Shown here piece by piece: positions 9,732-19,075 of a stretch of DNA of 64,000 nucleotides; within the stretch, counting starts at the first letter, position 1, and every line of letters begins with the position of its first letter. The notes under the pieces are model-generated. The model had not been told where the DNA came from. It did no database searches and was given only the letters and a program-made list of their open reading frames with translations. Origin of the DNA: Canibacter zhuwentaonis (GTDB lineage Bacteria; Actinomycetota; Actinomycetes; Actinomycetales; Microbacteriaceae); the NCBI RefSeq assembly GCF_018531125.1, contig NZ_JAHDSY010000001.1; one strand, given 5' to 3'. A program made the position numbers and the translations under genes.

Positions 9732-11422
9732 TCGATTACAACAACAACCGGCATGATAACCGCCCTGCGCCTGAGCTTCATGCCTAGCCAGCGCCCGAGC
9801 ACCTGACGCATCTGCTTTTGCAGCGCGTTTCTGTCGCGCTTCCCCGCAGCAAGCTCTTTTTCTAGCGCTTTAATAAGCTGCGGTTTAATCTCGTCAAACA
9901 CGCGAGCCTCCTCAGCCACGCCGCGCGCGTGAATTTCCAGGCTATTAACAAGCTTGCCAGTTTTTGCCGAAACAACCGCAATGGCTGAAACAAAACCCTC
10001 ACTGCCGAGCGTCATACGGGTTTGCAGGTCGTGTTCGGTTATTTTACCAACGCTCTTACCGTCAATGTACATTGATTCTGTTTCAATTTTGCCCACTATT
10101 TTTGCAACCCCGGCGCGCAAATCAACAACGCTACCGTTTTCGCAGATCAGTGCGCGCTCGGGCAAAATGCCCGTCTGGATGGCAAGGCTCGCATTTGCCA
10201 CAAGGTGACGATATTCGCCGTGAATTGGCATCACATTCTTGGGCTTAATAATGTTATAGCAGTAGAGCAGCTCACCGGCGGCAGCATGACCGGAAACGTG
10301 CACTTTTGCGTTGCCCTTATGCACAACGTTGCAACCCATGCGCACAAGCCCGTCAATAACCCTAAACACCGCGTTTTCATTGCCCGGAATCAGGCTCGAC
10401 GCCAGAATAACCGTGTCATCTTTGCCCGGCACAACACGGTGATCGCCCTTTACCATACGGCTTAAAACGGCCATCGGCTCGCCTTGCGAGCCAGTTGACA
10501 TATAAACAAGATACTCGTCTGGCACATCCGCCGCCTGCGCCTCGCTAATTAGAATCCCCTTGGGAACTCGCAAATAGCCCAGATCGGCGGCAATTTTCAT
10601 GTTTCGCACCATCGACCTGCCCAGCAGCACAACCTGCCGATCGTTTGCTTGCGCCGCGTCTAGCACCTGCTGCACCCGGTGCACGTGGCTTGAGAAGCTG
10701 ACCACAATAACCTTACCAATAGTGCGCGAAACAACCTGCTCAAGAACCGGCCCGATTTCTTTTTCAAGCGGGGTAAAGCCCGGCACATCGGCGTTGGTGC
10801 TGTCCGCCTGGAATAGATCGACTCCCTCCTCGCCGAGCTTTGCAAAAGCGCGCAGATCCGTGATCCGCCCGTCCAGCGGCAACTGGTCCATCTTAAAGTC
10901 GCCGGTGGCAAGCACCAGCCCCGCAACCGTGCGGATCGCCACTGCAAGCGCGTCAGGAATTGAATGGTTAACCGCAACAAATTCAAGCTCAAAACCGGCG
11001 AGCTTCGTGGTTTCTCCCGCGGCAACAACATGCATTTTTGGCGTTAGTCGGTGCTCTTTACACTTTGCCTGCAGCAGAGCCAGTGTTAGCTGCGAGCCGT
11101 AGAGAGGAATATCCTGTCGCATTTTCAGCAAATACGGCACCCCGCCAATATGGTCTTCGTGCCCGTGCGTCAGCACAATGCCAACAATATCATTAAGCCT
11201 GTCTTCAAGCTTTGCAATATCTGGCAGAATCAGGTCAATGCCGGGCTGCTCTTCTTCAGGAAACAGCACCCCGCAGTCTACTATCAAGATTTTACCGTTC
11301 AGCTCGTACACGGTCATGTTACGACCAACCTCACCGAGACCGCCGAGCGGATACGTGCGCAGGGTGTTTTTGGTAAGCTTCGGCGGAATGCCGTTATTCT
11401 TTTCGGTTGCTATGTTTAACAC
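9728..11422 (-). CDS. rnj: Ribonuclease J
   Basis: RNase J is a metallo-beta-lactamase-fold endo/5' exoribonuclease. The 564-residue protein has the metal motif HGHEDHIGG at 86-94, further motifs VNHSIPDA and ATGDFKMDQ, the beta-CASP part (SFSSHVHRVQQV, STGSQGEPMAVLSRM, VHVSGHAAAGEL) and PIHGEYRHL. The GTG start at 11420-11422 has a TAGGAG site upstream. Its TAG (9728-9730) overlaps the murJ TAG in the four bases CTAG, so there is no room for a terminator between the two convergent genes. Confidence 0.96.
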   Translation of the reverse strand: MLNIATEKNNGIPPKLTKNTLRTYPLGGLGEVGRNMTVYELNGKILIVDCGVLFPEEEQPGIDLILPDIAKLEDRLNDIVGIVLTHGHEDHIGGVPYLLKMRQDIPLYGSQLTLALLQAKCKEHRLTPKMHVVAAGETTKLAGFELEFVAVNHSIPDALAVAIRTVAGLVLATGDFKMDQLPLDGRITDLRAFAKLGEEGVDLFQADSTNADVPGFTPLEKEIGPVLEQVVSRTIGKVIVVSFSSHVHRVQQVLDAAQANDRQVVLLGRSMVRNMKIAADLGYLRVPKGILISEAQAADVPDEYLVYMSTGSQGEPMAVLSRMVKGDHRVVPGKDDTVILASSLIPGNENAVFRVIDGLVRMGCNVVHKGNAKVHVSGHAAAGELLYCYNIIKPKNVMPIHGEYRHLVANASLAIQTGILPERALICENGSVVDLRAGVAKIVGKIETESMYIDGKSVGKITEHDLQTRMTLGSEGFVSAIAVVSAKTGKLVNSLEIHARGVAEEARVFDEIKPQLIKALEKELAAGKRDRNALQKQMRQVLGRWLGMKLRRRAVIMPVVVVID

Positions 11423-11538
11423 AGTTAATTTTCTCCTACTGTTTTCTTTCTGTTGCTGCGCAAACTATTAGCTTCATAAACAGTTACTGTTTCTAATTAG
11501 CTGCGACTTTTAAGTCATAAACCTTGTGATCTGTCAAG

Positions 11539-12216
11539 CTATTTTCTGCGCCAGAGCGTAAACACGCAGGCGGCATCATTAGCCGCCTGCGCAAATGCCA
11601 GTTGCGACCAGCTGTCATCTAGCTCAGGCGCGTATGTATCCGCACCGTCAATCTCCAGTCGCAACTGGGTTAGCGCCGCAATATCACAGCGCTCAAGCAC
11701 GTCTTTATACAGTTTACCACCGCCTATTATCCAGGTTGGCACATCTGCGCTTAAACGCAAGGCCGTGGCGAGTGACTTAACCGTTATAGCGCCCGGAAAA
11801 TCCGCCTGCTCGCGGCCAGTTAGCACGTAATTATCGCGCTCTGGCAGCGGACGATATGCTGCGGGCAGAGATTCCCAGGTGCGCCGCCCCATAATCACCG
11901 CGGTGTTTTTTGTGAGCTTTGAAAACCAGCGCAGGTCGGCGGGCACGTGCCAGGGCATCTGACCGCCGCGCCCGATTGCACCACCGCCGGGAGATTCACG
12001 CCACGATGCTGCTACCCCAGCAGCCTGCGCCCAAATCGCGCCAAGACCACGACCGAGCTCGCACCTGATTAACTCTGCCAGATCTGCGCTGCTGTGCTCC
12101 GGAATATTTGCCACCAGATCGCGGCGGATCGAGCCGCCAAGCTCTAAGCTGTTATGACTCGGGGCATTTAACCCCGAGCCGGTTGCATCCGCCACAGAAA
12201 ACCCAGAACCCACCAT
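11539..12216 (-). CDS. dfrA: Dihydrofolate reductase with unusual N-terminal extension
   Basis: DHFR reduces dihydrofolate, which the neighbouring thymidylate synthase produces. The core is clear: LGAIWAQAAG, then AIGRGGQMPWHVPADLRWFSKLT, VIMGRRTWESLP, IIGGGKLYKDVL and a C-terminal WRRK. The protein is 225 residues against the usual 160-170. About 57 residues precede the core, and roughly nine extra residues (AASWRESPG) lie between the first strand and the AIG loop. The ATG at 12214-12216 is three bases after the thyA stop. No ATG, GTG or TTG lies close to the core, and the nearest alternative GTG would still leave about 22 extra residues. Confidence 0.9.
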   Translation of the reverse strand: MVGSGFSVADATGSGLNAPSHNSLELGGSIRRDLVANIPEHSSADLAELIRCELGRGLGAIWAQAAGVAASWRESPGGGAIGRGGQMPWHVPADLRWFSKLTKNTAVIMGRRTWESLPAAYRPLPERDNYVLTGREQADFPGAITVKSLATALRLSADVPTWIIGGGKLYKDVLERCDIAALTQLRLEIDGADTYAPELDDSWSQLAFAQAANDAACVFTLWRRK

Positions 12217-12219
12217 AGC

Positions 12220-13032
12220 TTAAACCGCAACAGGAGCTTTAATAGCGTCGTGGTGTTTGTAACCAACAAGCTCAAAATCAGTGTATTCGTAATCAAAAAT
12301 GCTGTCTCTGGGAGTTATTTTAAGCTGCGGATACGGATACGGCTCGCGCGCCAGCTGGGTTTTCACCTGCTCAATATGGTTATTGTAAATGTGGCAGTCG
12401 CCACCCGTCCAGACAAACTCGCCCGACTCAAGCCCGATTTGCTGCGCCAGCATTAGAGTCAGCAGCGCATAGCTTGCGATATTAAAGGGAACCCCGAGAA
12501 ACATATCGGCCGAGCGCTGGTACAGCTGGCACGAGAGCTTGCCAGCTGCAACGTAGAACTGAAAAAAAGCGTGACACGGAGCCAGCGCCATGCTGTCCAG
12601 ATCCGCCACATTCCAGGCGCTCACAATGTGCCTGCGCGAGTTTGGATCCTGCCGCAGGCTCTCAACGAGCTTTGCGATCTGGTCGATGCTGCCGCCGTTG
12701 GGAGTTGGCCAGCTGCGCCACTGCACCCCGTACACTGGCCCGAGCTCGCCACTCGCATCGGCCCACTCGTTCCAGATGGTAACGCCGTTATCGGTCAGAA
12801 ACCGGGTGTTGCTGTGACCCTTCAAAAACCACAGCAACTCCACGGCAACCGACTTAAAATGCACCCGCTTAGTTGTTATCAGCGGGAAACTCTCTGCCAA
12901 ATCGAAGCGGATCTGCCTGCCAAAGACGCTGCGCGTGCCGGTGTTGGTGCGATCCGCCTTTAGAACCCCGGTTTCTAAAACCTCGCGTAACAGATCTTCG
13001 TACGGAGTGTTTATGCTGTGGTGTTCTGTCAT
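12220..13032 (-). CDS. thyA: Thymidylate synthase
   Basis: ThyA methylates dUMP using methylenetetrahydrofolate. Numbering from the ATG at 13032, the protein is 270 residues with catalytic Cys153 in LAPCHAFFQFYV, RTNTGTRSVFG, FPLITTKRVHFKSV, SRRHIVSAWNV, QLYQRSADMFLGVPFNIASYALL and the C-terminal PVAV. The frame extends back to a GTG at 13044, but that stretch holds the ribosome site GAGGGA four bases before the ATG, so 13032 is the better start. dfrA follows after three bases and is probably co-translated. Confidence 0.96.
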   Translation of the reverse strand: MTEHHSINTPYEDLLREVLETGVLKADRTNTGTRSVFGRQIRFDLAESFPLITTKRVHFKSVAVELLWFLKGHSNTRFLTDNGVTIWNEWADASGELGPVYGVQWRSWPTPNGGSIDQIAKLVESLRQDPNSRRHIVSAWNVADLDSMALAPCHAFFQFYVAAGKLSCQLYQRSADMFLGVPFNIASYALLTLMLAQQIGLESGEFVWTGGDCHIYNNHIEQVKTQLAREPYPYPQLKITPRDSIFDYEYTDFELVGYKHHDAIKAPVAV

Positions 13033-13050
13033 GGCTTCCCTCACTAAATA

Positions 13051-13082
13051 AGGCGGCAGGTATTCTTACAATTTTACCGCCT
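13051..13082 (-). terminator. Possible weak hairpin at the end of metI
   Basis: The arms AGGCGG (13051-13056) and CCGCCT (13077-13082) form a six-base-pair stem around the metI stop codon. The following bases on the minus strand are TATTTAG, only moderately T-rich. It may reduce readthrough from the methionine importer into thyA. Confidence 0.3.
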
Positions 13083-13763
13083 CAACAGTTTACGTGCCAG
13101 CACATTACCGAGCTGTTGCACAATTTGCACGATCAGAATTACCGCGAGCACTGCGGTCCAGGTAACCCACGGGTTAAACTGGCGGTAGCCGTGCTGCAGG
13201 GCGAAGTTGCCAAGACCGCCGCTGCCAATTAGCCCGGCCATCGCGGTCATATCGATCACCGCGATAATGGCAAAGGTGTAACCGAGCACGAGCGAGCCCA
13301 GCGCCTCGGGAATTAGCACCGTGAAAATAATTCGCAGCGGGCTTGCGCCCAGCGCTCTGGCGGTCTCAATCGTGCCGCTAGAAACCGTGAGCAGGTTCTG
13401 CTCAACAAGCCTGCCGATGCCAAAGGCGCACGCGAACACGAGCGAGAAAATAAGCGCCTTATCGCCTATTCCCACACCCACAATAACGCGCGCAAGGGGC
13501 TGCAACAGAGCGATCAAAATAATAAACGGGATCGGTCTAAAAAAGTTCACAATAAAGTTCATAAGCGCGTACACCGGGCGGTTTTCGAGCACCGCTCCCC
13601 GCCTGGTAACAGTCAGCACAACGCCTATTAGCAAACCAAAAATGCCGCCCAGAATCATCGCAACACTCACGTAGTGCAGTGTTTGCAAAACCGCTTCAAT
13701 AAACTTTCCTGAGTTTACAAGCTCAAGCAGCGTGTCTAATTTTTCTGATGTTATAAGAATCAT
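13074..13763 (-). CDS. metI: Methionine ABC importer permease
   Basis: MetI is the membrane subunit of the methionine importer. The 229-residue protein has five hydrophobic segments and the EAA coupling motif ETARALGASPLRIIFTVLIPEA, followed by IDMTAMAGLIGSGGLGNFAL, very typical of MetI. The start codon shares one base with the metN stop (TAATG), so translation is coupled. The neighbours metN and metQ make substrate assignment to methionine likely. Confidence 0.93.
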   Translation of the reverse strand: MILITSEKLDTLLELVNSGKFIEAVLQTLHYVSVAMILGGIFGLLIGVVLTVTRRGAVLENRPVYALMNFIVNFFRPIPFIILIALLQPLARVIVGVGIGDKALIFSLVFACAFGIGRLVEQNLLTVSSGTIETARALGASPLRIIFTVLIPEALGSLVLGYTFAIIAVIDMTAMAGLIGSGGLGNFALQHGYRQFNPWVTWTAVLAVILIVQIVQQLGNVLARKLLRR

Positions 13764-14806
13764 TACGCCAGCACCTCCAACTCTGTGACCTTGTGAAGAG
13801 CTGCAATTGCGCTCTTAACAGAGTCTGTTTCACCTATTAACTCGAGCGTTAATTTGCCAAAACTACGCTCGCCAACGCTCGTAATTCCGCCGTGCACAAT
13901 GCTCACACCCACCCCGAGCTCTGCTAGCGCGTTAAACACAAGGGGTTGATCAACGTCACCGTCGCGCATTGTGACGGTGACGAGTTTGCCACGGTGTTTT
14001 TCTTTTAACAGCTCTATGTGTTTTTGATCGGGGGTTGTTGGCATCGCTGTTGCAACAAAACGTTTTGTTGTGTAACTTTTCGCGTTTGCAAAAACGTCAA
14101 AAACGTTACCCTGCTCAATAATTCTGCCCTGCTCCATAACCGTAACCCGGTGCGCGATTTCACGCACAACTTCCATTTCGTGCGTCACCAGAATAATCGT
14201 CACCCCAAACTCGCGATTAACCCTCGCCAGCAGACGCAGCACATCCTGGCTGGTTTCCGGATCCAGCGCGCTAGTAGCCTCATCCGCCAGTAAAACCTCG
14301 GGATTTGTGGCCAGTGCGCGCGCAATGCCGACGCGCTGTTTCTGCCCGCCCGAAAGCTGCTCGGTATAAGTGTCAATTTTATCGGCGAGACCCACGAACT
14401 CGAGCATTTCAAGCGCTTTTAAGCGGCGAGCTTTCACGTTTAGCCTGTTTCTGCTATCGGTTGTGAGCGGATACTCAACATTTTTGCCGACCGTTTTTGA
14501 ATGAAACAGGTTGAACTGTTGAAATATCATGCCGATATTGTGGCGCTCCTGCCGCAGCTCGGACTCTTTCATGGTGACGATATTTGCGCTGTCACCGACC
14601 GTGATGAAGCCGCTGTCGGCGCGTTCCAGCCCATTAATAAGACGCAGCAGCGTTGATTTGCCAGCTCCTGAATAGCCGATAATCGCGTGAATCTCACCCG
14701 CCGCAATATCAATGCTCACGTTGTCAACAGCGGGGGTTTTCTCGCCCGCCCGATTTTTATTTTCCCCGTATGTTTTTGAAACATCGGATATCACAACTCG
14801 TGACAT
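13763..14806 (-). CDS. metN: Methionine ABC importer ATPase
   Basis: The 347-residue ATPase has Walker A GYSGAGKST at 44-52, signature LSGGQKQR at 152-159, Walker B VLLADEATSALDP and the switch His in ILVTHEMEV. After residue 260 there is an NIL-type regulatory domain (LVTVTMRDGDVDQPLVFNALAELGVGVSIVHGGI), which in MetN binds methionine and gives feedback inhibition. It lies between metQ, across a terminator hairpin, and metI. Confidence 0.95.
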   Translation of the reverse strand: MSRVVISDVSKTYGENKNRAGEKTPAVDNVSIDIAAGEIHAIIGYSGAGKSTLLRLINGLERADSGFITVGDSANIVTMKESELRQERHNIGMIFQQFNLFHSKTVGKNVEYPLTTDSRNRLNVKARRLKALEMLEFVGLADKIDTYTEQLSGGQKQRVGIARALATNPEVLLADEATSALDPETSQDVLRLLARVNREFGVTIILVTHEMEVVREIAHRVTVMEQGRIIEQGNVFDVFANAKSYTTKRFVATAMPTTPDQKHIELLKEKHRGKLVTVTMRDGDVDQPLVFNALAELGVGVSIVHGGITSVGERSFGKLTLELIGETDSVKSAIAALHKVTELEVLA

Positions 14807-14844
14807 TTATTTACTCTCTGCTCTAAACTCGCTCAAAAAACAGA

Positions 14845-14874
14845 GCGGGCGGCAGTAAGACAGCTCCCGCCCGC
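14845..14874 (-). terminator. Intercistronic terminator between metQ and metN
   Basis: Arms GCGGGCGG (14845-14852) and CCGCCCGC (14867-14874) give a perfect eight-base-pair GC stem. On the minus strand the 3' arm is followed by TCTGTTTTTTG. It lies just after the metQ stop, so it should end most transcripts after the binding protein and let a fraction continue into metN-metI. This would yield more binding protein than transporter. Confidence 0.85.
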
Positions 14875-14883
14875 AAGTTTTAG

Positions 14884-15798
14884 TTAGGATTTTTTATTGC
14901 GAATATCCTGCTGTACTTTTTTCAAAGACTCGAGCAGCTCGCTAGCAGACACCTTCAAGGTCACAGCGCTACCGTCGGAGGCTTTCAAAAGTTCCTCCTG
15001 CACCTCTTTACTGTTTTGATAGATCTCAACGAGTTTTTTGTAGGTTGGGTTGTCGGCGTCTTGAGCCCGCGCGGTGAAGTGATTCACGTACGGCAACGCG
15101 CTCGGGTCGCTCGGATCATCGCCAAACAGTGCGTCATCAAATTTAAGACCGGCTTTAGCAACAAAGTCATTGTTGATAACAGCGCCGGCAAGATCGTTTA
15201 ACGAGCTCGCTGTTAGGGTTGCGTCAACCTCGCGCACCTTTACCTTAGACTCTTCTTTAAGAATATCGTCAAGGTTGGAGAAAATACTGCCGCCGTTTTT
15301 AAGCTTCAAAAGTTTCGCCTGCTGCAGCACAAGTAGCGCACGCGCCCTGTTTGACTCGTCGTTAGGGATTGCGATTTCACCGCCGGCTGGAATCTCAGCG
15401 ACGCTCTTATACTTTGTAGAATACAGCGAAAGCGGGAAAATCGCTGTTGAACCAATCGGCACCAGCGTGTCGTTAGCAGACTCGTTGTAGGCTGCCAGGT
15501 AAGCATTGTGCTGGAACTGGTTCAGGTCAATTTCGCCCGCGCTCAAAGCCGGGTTTGGCTGATTGTAGTCGCTGAAATCAACCAGCTTAACTTCGATGCC
15601 CTCTTTTTTAGCGGCATCAATGAACTTTTGCCAGTGCGGATCGCTCGCACCGACGGTGCCTATTTTCACCCTTTTTGTTGCGCTCTCATTACTGCCAGCG
15701 CCTTCAGATTTCGCATCGTTTGTGCCCGAGCATCCGCTCAAAACCAGTGCGCACACAGCAGCCGCAGCTGTTAGGCCGATTACTTTTTTGAATCCCAT
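14884..15798 (-). CDS. metQ: Methionine-binding lipoprotein MetQ/NlpA family
   Basis: First gene of the met importer. The N-terminus MGFKKVIGLTAAAAVC is a lipoprotein signal peptide with lipobox LSGC, lipidated Cys at residue 23. The mature part has the NlpA fold: VKIGTVGASDPHW, a segment around FSDYNQPNPALSAGEIDLNQFQHNAYL, AIPNDESNRARALLVLQQA and DATLTASSLNDLAGAVINNDFVAKAGL. Length 304 is slightly longer than the usual 270-285. The start ATG has a GGAG site upstream. Confidence 0.93.
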   Translation of the reverse strand: MGFKKVIGLTAAAAVCALVLSGCSGTNDAKSEGAGSNESATKRVKIGTVGASDPHWQKFIDAAKKEGIEVKLVDFSDYNQPNPALSAGEIDLNQFQHNAYLAAYNESANDTLVPIGSTAIFPLSLYSTKYKSVAEIPAGGEIAIPNDESNRARALLVLQQAKLLKLKNGGSIFSNLDDILKEESKVKVREVDATLTASSLNDLAGAVINNDFVAKAGLKFDDALFGDDPSDPSALPYVNHFTARAQDADNPTYKKLVEIYQNSKEVQEELLKASDGSAVTLKVSASELLESLKKVQQDIRNKKS

Positions 15799-15885
15799 TT
15801 TTTAACTCCTGTTAAACCGTTTTCCCCCTAAATCAGGGGCTTGTAACAATTATGAACGAGGTTTATTCAAGAGTCATAATTTTCT

Positions 15886-15902
15886 GTAACACTGCGTAAC
15901 AC
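15886..15902. repeat. Direct heptamer repeat upstream of metQ
   Basis: GTAACAC occurs at 15886-15892 and 15896-15902, ten bases apart, one helical turn. A related GTAACA lies at 15843-15848. The spacing suits a regulator binding one DNA face, perhaps controlling metQ. No SAM riboswitch features are visible in this leader. Confidence 0.35.
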
Positions 15903-15986
15903 TTCGCCGCCAGCGTTAACTCTCCAGCACGATTGCAGAGATATATTACAGATACCACCAACGGCCTAATTCTTATAGAATAAGTG

Positions 15987-17039
15987 CTACATACGTTCCT
16001 CAAGATATTTCAGAACATTATCAACCTGTTTTTGCTCAATATTTTTGACGAAGTTTTCCATGTAAGACCAGTTAGGGTCACCGTTTTTGTCTATAGGAAG
16101 CATTATTTTTTGACGCTTAATTCTTGTTTGGCTGAATTTATACCCGTATCCATATTTTGAATCAGATCTATTCTCAATTGATGTTTTCAAGAATAATCCC
16201 ACTTCCTTATTTATACGGCGATTATCTTTTCCACGTATTTTTTCAACATGATCTGTTGCGATGAAATCACTTCCTTGATACGAAACATAACCTATTGTTG
16301 CACTATCAACCGTTAGAACCCCACCTTTTTCTGTAGGTAAATTATCATAAAATCCCTCTAATCCGTTATTTGTAGCTGCGCAAGTTATTCTCGGTATCAG
16401 TCCATTTTTATTCAGCTTAGACGGATGAGTGGTAATTGTGCCACGAACTTCAAAAACACCGTCAACTCCACCAATAAAAAATTCTCCCCATTCAACGTCT
16501 GTGAGCATTTCAGGACAAAGAAACAAATCGAGCAGTCTCTTTTCATAGTATCCCTTCAACTCCTGTCGTTGTTTATTTTTTCTTTCTCTAATGTATTCTT
16601 GCATGAAATGCCAGTTGGGGTGACCGTCTTTGTATGCGGGAAGCATAATCTTATCTCTTGCCAGCCTATTTACTCTGAGTTGTTTCCCGTATGAATATTT
16701 ACAACTTAGCACATTCAATCTTGAAGTAAGGAACAAATAAATTTCATCACTAAATACGCCATTTTGTAAAACAGTTATATTATCGTCGCACTTAAACTCG
16801 CTTTTTTGAAAAAATGCATTTCCGAACATATCAATAGTTATAGCTTTATTATACGATTTTTGACTTTTATTACCTACAAATGACCCAATTCCGTTATCTG
16901 ATTCTCCTGCGGTAATAAACGGTGTTTCTCCATATTTCCTATCCTCTACCTTGAGTCTACGACCCCTTTCGATAAACGAAAATAATTCTAGAACAAAGAA
17001 CTCTCCCCACTCCACATCATCTAAATGATATTTAAACAT
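15987..17039 (-). CDS. Restriction-modification specificity subunit, BcgI-B-like
   Basis: A 350-residue DNA target-recognition protein built of two halves. Each half opens with VEWGEFF (about residues 9-15 and 182-188) and ends with a matching KIMLP...PNW block (130-143 and 311-324) followed by a charged helix (MQEYIRERKNKQ; MENFVKNIEQKQ). Two target-recognition domains each followed by a helical spacer is the type I HsdS / BcgI-B plan. The ATG at 17037-17039 overlaps the end of the methylase pseudogene by eight bases. The frame runs 14 codons further upstream but those match nothing. Base composition is visibly AT-richer than the neighbours. The frame is intact although its partner is broken. 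Confidence 0.85.
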   Translation of the reverse strand: MFKYHLDDVEWGEFFVLELFSFIERGRRLKVEDRKYGETPFITAGESDNGIGSFVGNKSQKSYNKAITIDMFGNAFFQKSEFKCDDNITVLQNGVFSDEIYLFLTSRLNVLSCKYSYGKQLRVNRLARDKIMLPAYKDGHPNWHFMQEYIRERKNKQRQELKGYYEKRLLDLFLCPEMLTDVEWGEFFIGGVDGVFEVRGTITTHPSKLNKNGLIPRITCAATNNGLEGFYDNLPTEKGGVLTVDSATIGYVSYQGSDFIATDHVEKIRGKDNRRINKEVGLFLKTSIENRSDSKYGYGYKFSQTRIKRQKIMLPIDKNGDPNWSYMENFVKNIEQKQVDNVLKYLEERM

Positions 17040-19000
17040 GATCAGCATCACCGTCCGTGTTACTCGAAGACTCCAACTCATCTTTAGCAGGCTTATCCCC
17101 TAACCCAAACAGATACCCACGACCCTGAAGAATCATACTCATCTCAAAAGATAGATAATCCGCGATTGTCTTTTCAAAATCCGCGTCGCTTGGAATCTCA
17201 TCGTTAAAATAGTAAAACGAGTGTAACCACTCATCCGTGTCTTCAACCGTTGCCTTAACACAAAACTTTATAGCCGCTTCAATCCGATTATTCCACACGT
17301 CTAAAAGATGCTTTTTCTTGTCTTTAGCGCTACCATCGTCGATAAGCCCAATGTACTTACTCACGACAAAACCGTCGTTCTCAAAGTTTATAAACTTAGC
17401 TTCCTTGCCCTTACGGTGCGGCACGCCGGCCGTAAAAATACCCACACACGGGTTAACACCAACCCCATAAAAAGTGTTCTTGTTAAGAGTTATCACGCCC
17501 TCAAGCGTATGGTTTTTCAAAATTTTTGTTTTTAAGTTCTGCTCGCATTTAGTCTTACCAGTAAATGTTGATTGCGGAACAATCACCGCAGCTCTTGCAC
17601 CCTCACTCAGACTCTCTAGCAAATGATCAATAAAATTAATCTCGTACAGTTCAGGAATTTACTTAGATCCCTGCGAATAGGGCGGATTCATCATCCCCAC
17701 AGTGCAACCTTCAAGCTGCAACTTGCTCGGAGCTAAACCTAAGAAATCTCTGTTCTTCAGATTACTTTTACCGTCACCGCGAAGAAACATATTGGTGGTC
17801 GCGATTGTGAACATATAGTCCTGTAGTTCAAAACCTAACAACCTATTTTTTTGATATCCTCCCGTTCGAACTCATCATCTGTTTTAGCCAGCATGTGATG
17901 CATTGCTGCAATCAAAAACCCAGCAGTACCGCAACAAGGATCTAAAATCTTATCGTCCGGTTTAACATCCAAGATTTCGCAAAACAGATCGGTTATATGC
18001 CTTGGTGTTAAAATAATCCCCAGAGTCTGCCCATCACCCCCGGAGTATGACATGAACTCCCCATAAAACCGTCCGATATAGTCTTCAGCCGATGAACTGT
18101 ATTTAATATTCTTAAAAACGCCATCGTACAGAGCCTCCGTAAAATACCTTAATGGTGTTTTACCTAAACTACCGTTCTTCTCATTAATCTTATTGTTATC
18201 CTTAATAAGATTAAACTGAGCAAGAATCTTATCCCGTTTAACTTCAGGACTCACTCTTGCACGATTCAAACTGTTCGCGATAGCGTTATATATCTTGCTG
18301 CCATCAGTTTTAACCTGATCAGCGTTAAGATCAGCAATATCAAAGTTCTTATGCTCAATCTCCGACAAGGCAAGCAGAATCCCGGAAACTATCAAGGGCT
18401 TGCTCTTGTCATCTAAATTACCGTAGTTTCTTAAATCCTCGTGAAGGTCACGCGCAATTTTCAGAAGCTCCTCGGTTTTAAGCTCTTCACCCGTCGGCTC
18501 ATTTAAAACTTCTTTGCGATAGTACTCATCAATGTTTTCCTCGCTAAAAGATACAAAAGTTTCAACATCTTCAAGCTCCTCATAATCGCCTCGCTCATCA
18601 ACAAAGAACGGTGAAATTCTAAGATTCTTTTCATCACCGCTCACGCCCAAAGCAAAGATTTTTTTTATACATCGTGTTTTTAGCTAAATGCTTCCCGTAG
18701 TGCAATGCTCCGTTACACGCATAAGCTGCAACAGATTTTATTATCCTCAGCTATTAGATTCTTATCGTCTCTGCGAATGTGATTATTTAAACTTACTTTA
18801 TCTTCAATCACTATAAGAAAATCTTTTACCACGCCCACATACTCCGGACACCCATGCTTTCCGGTGCCTTTTTTAGACGCGGTAGCCAATGCTTTATCAA
18901 TCTCCATTATGCTACTTCCCTGTGCCGAAAAGTCGCTCAAACCAACGCTCTTCAGCATATCCCACACTAAAAGATCTGTCGTCTTCTCTTTTTTAGGCAT
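17032..19000 (-). pseudogene. Broken BcgI-A-like fused nuclease / N6-adenine methylase
   Basis: Four fragments read in order on the minus strand: 19000-18713 (MPKKEKTTDLLVWDML, with the nuclease-like KDFLIVIEDKV), 18650-17835 (helical domain plus motif I DPCCGTAGFL), 17841-17659 (motif IV NPPYSQGSK) and 17622-17032 (C-terminal methylase part). The breaks are an extra A in the A4 run near 18742, with homology continuing as VAAYACNGALHYGKH; a second extra A in the A8 run near 18660; a missing A in the A7 run near 17850; and an in-frame TAA at 17659. The original protein would have been about 650 residues with a type IIB/BcgI layout. The start has a GGGGAG site. Confidence 0.88.
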
Positions 19001-19075
19001 ACCGCGCTCCCCTCAATAGCTCCCGGTGGTTTTAATGTCAACTCAAACACAACCCCGTTTACTACAGGCACCCGA

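Noticed and set aside
15799..15986. SAM riboswitch before metQ
   Set aside because: None of the S-box or other SAM-sensing core motifs are visible; only short repeats and a four-base-pair CCCC/GGGG hairpin.
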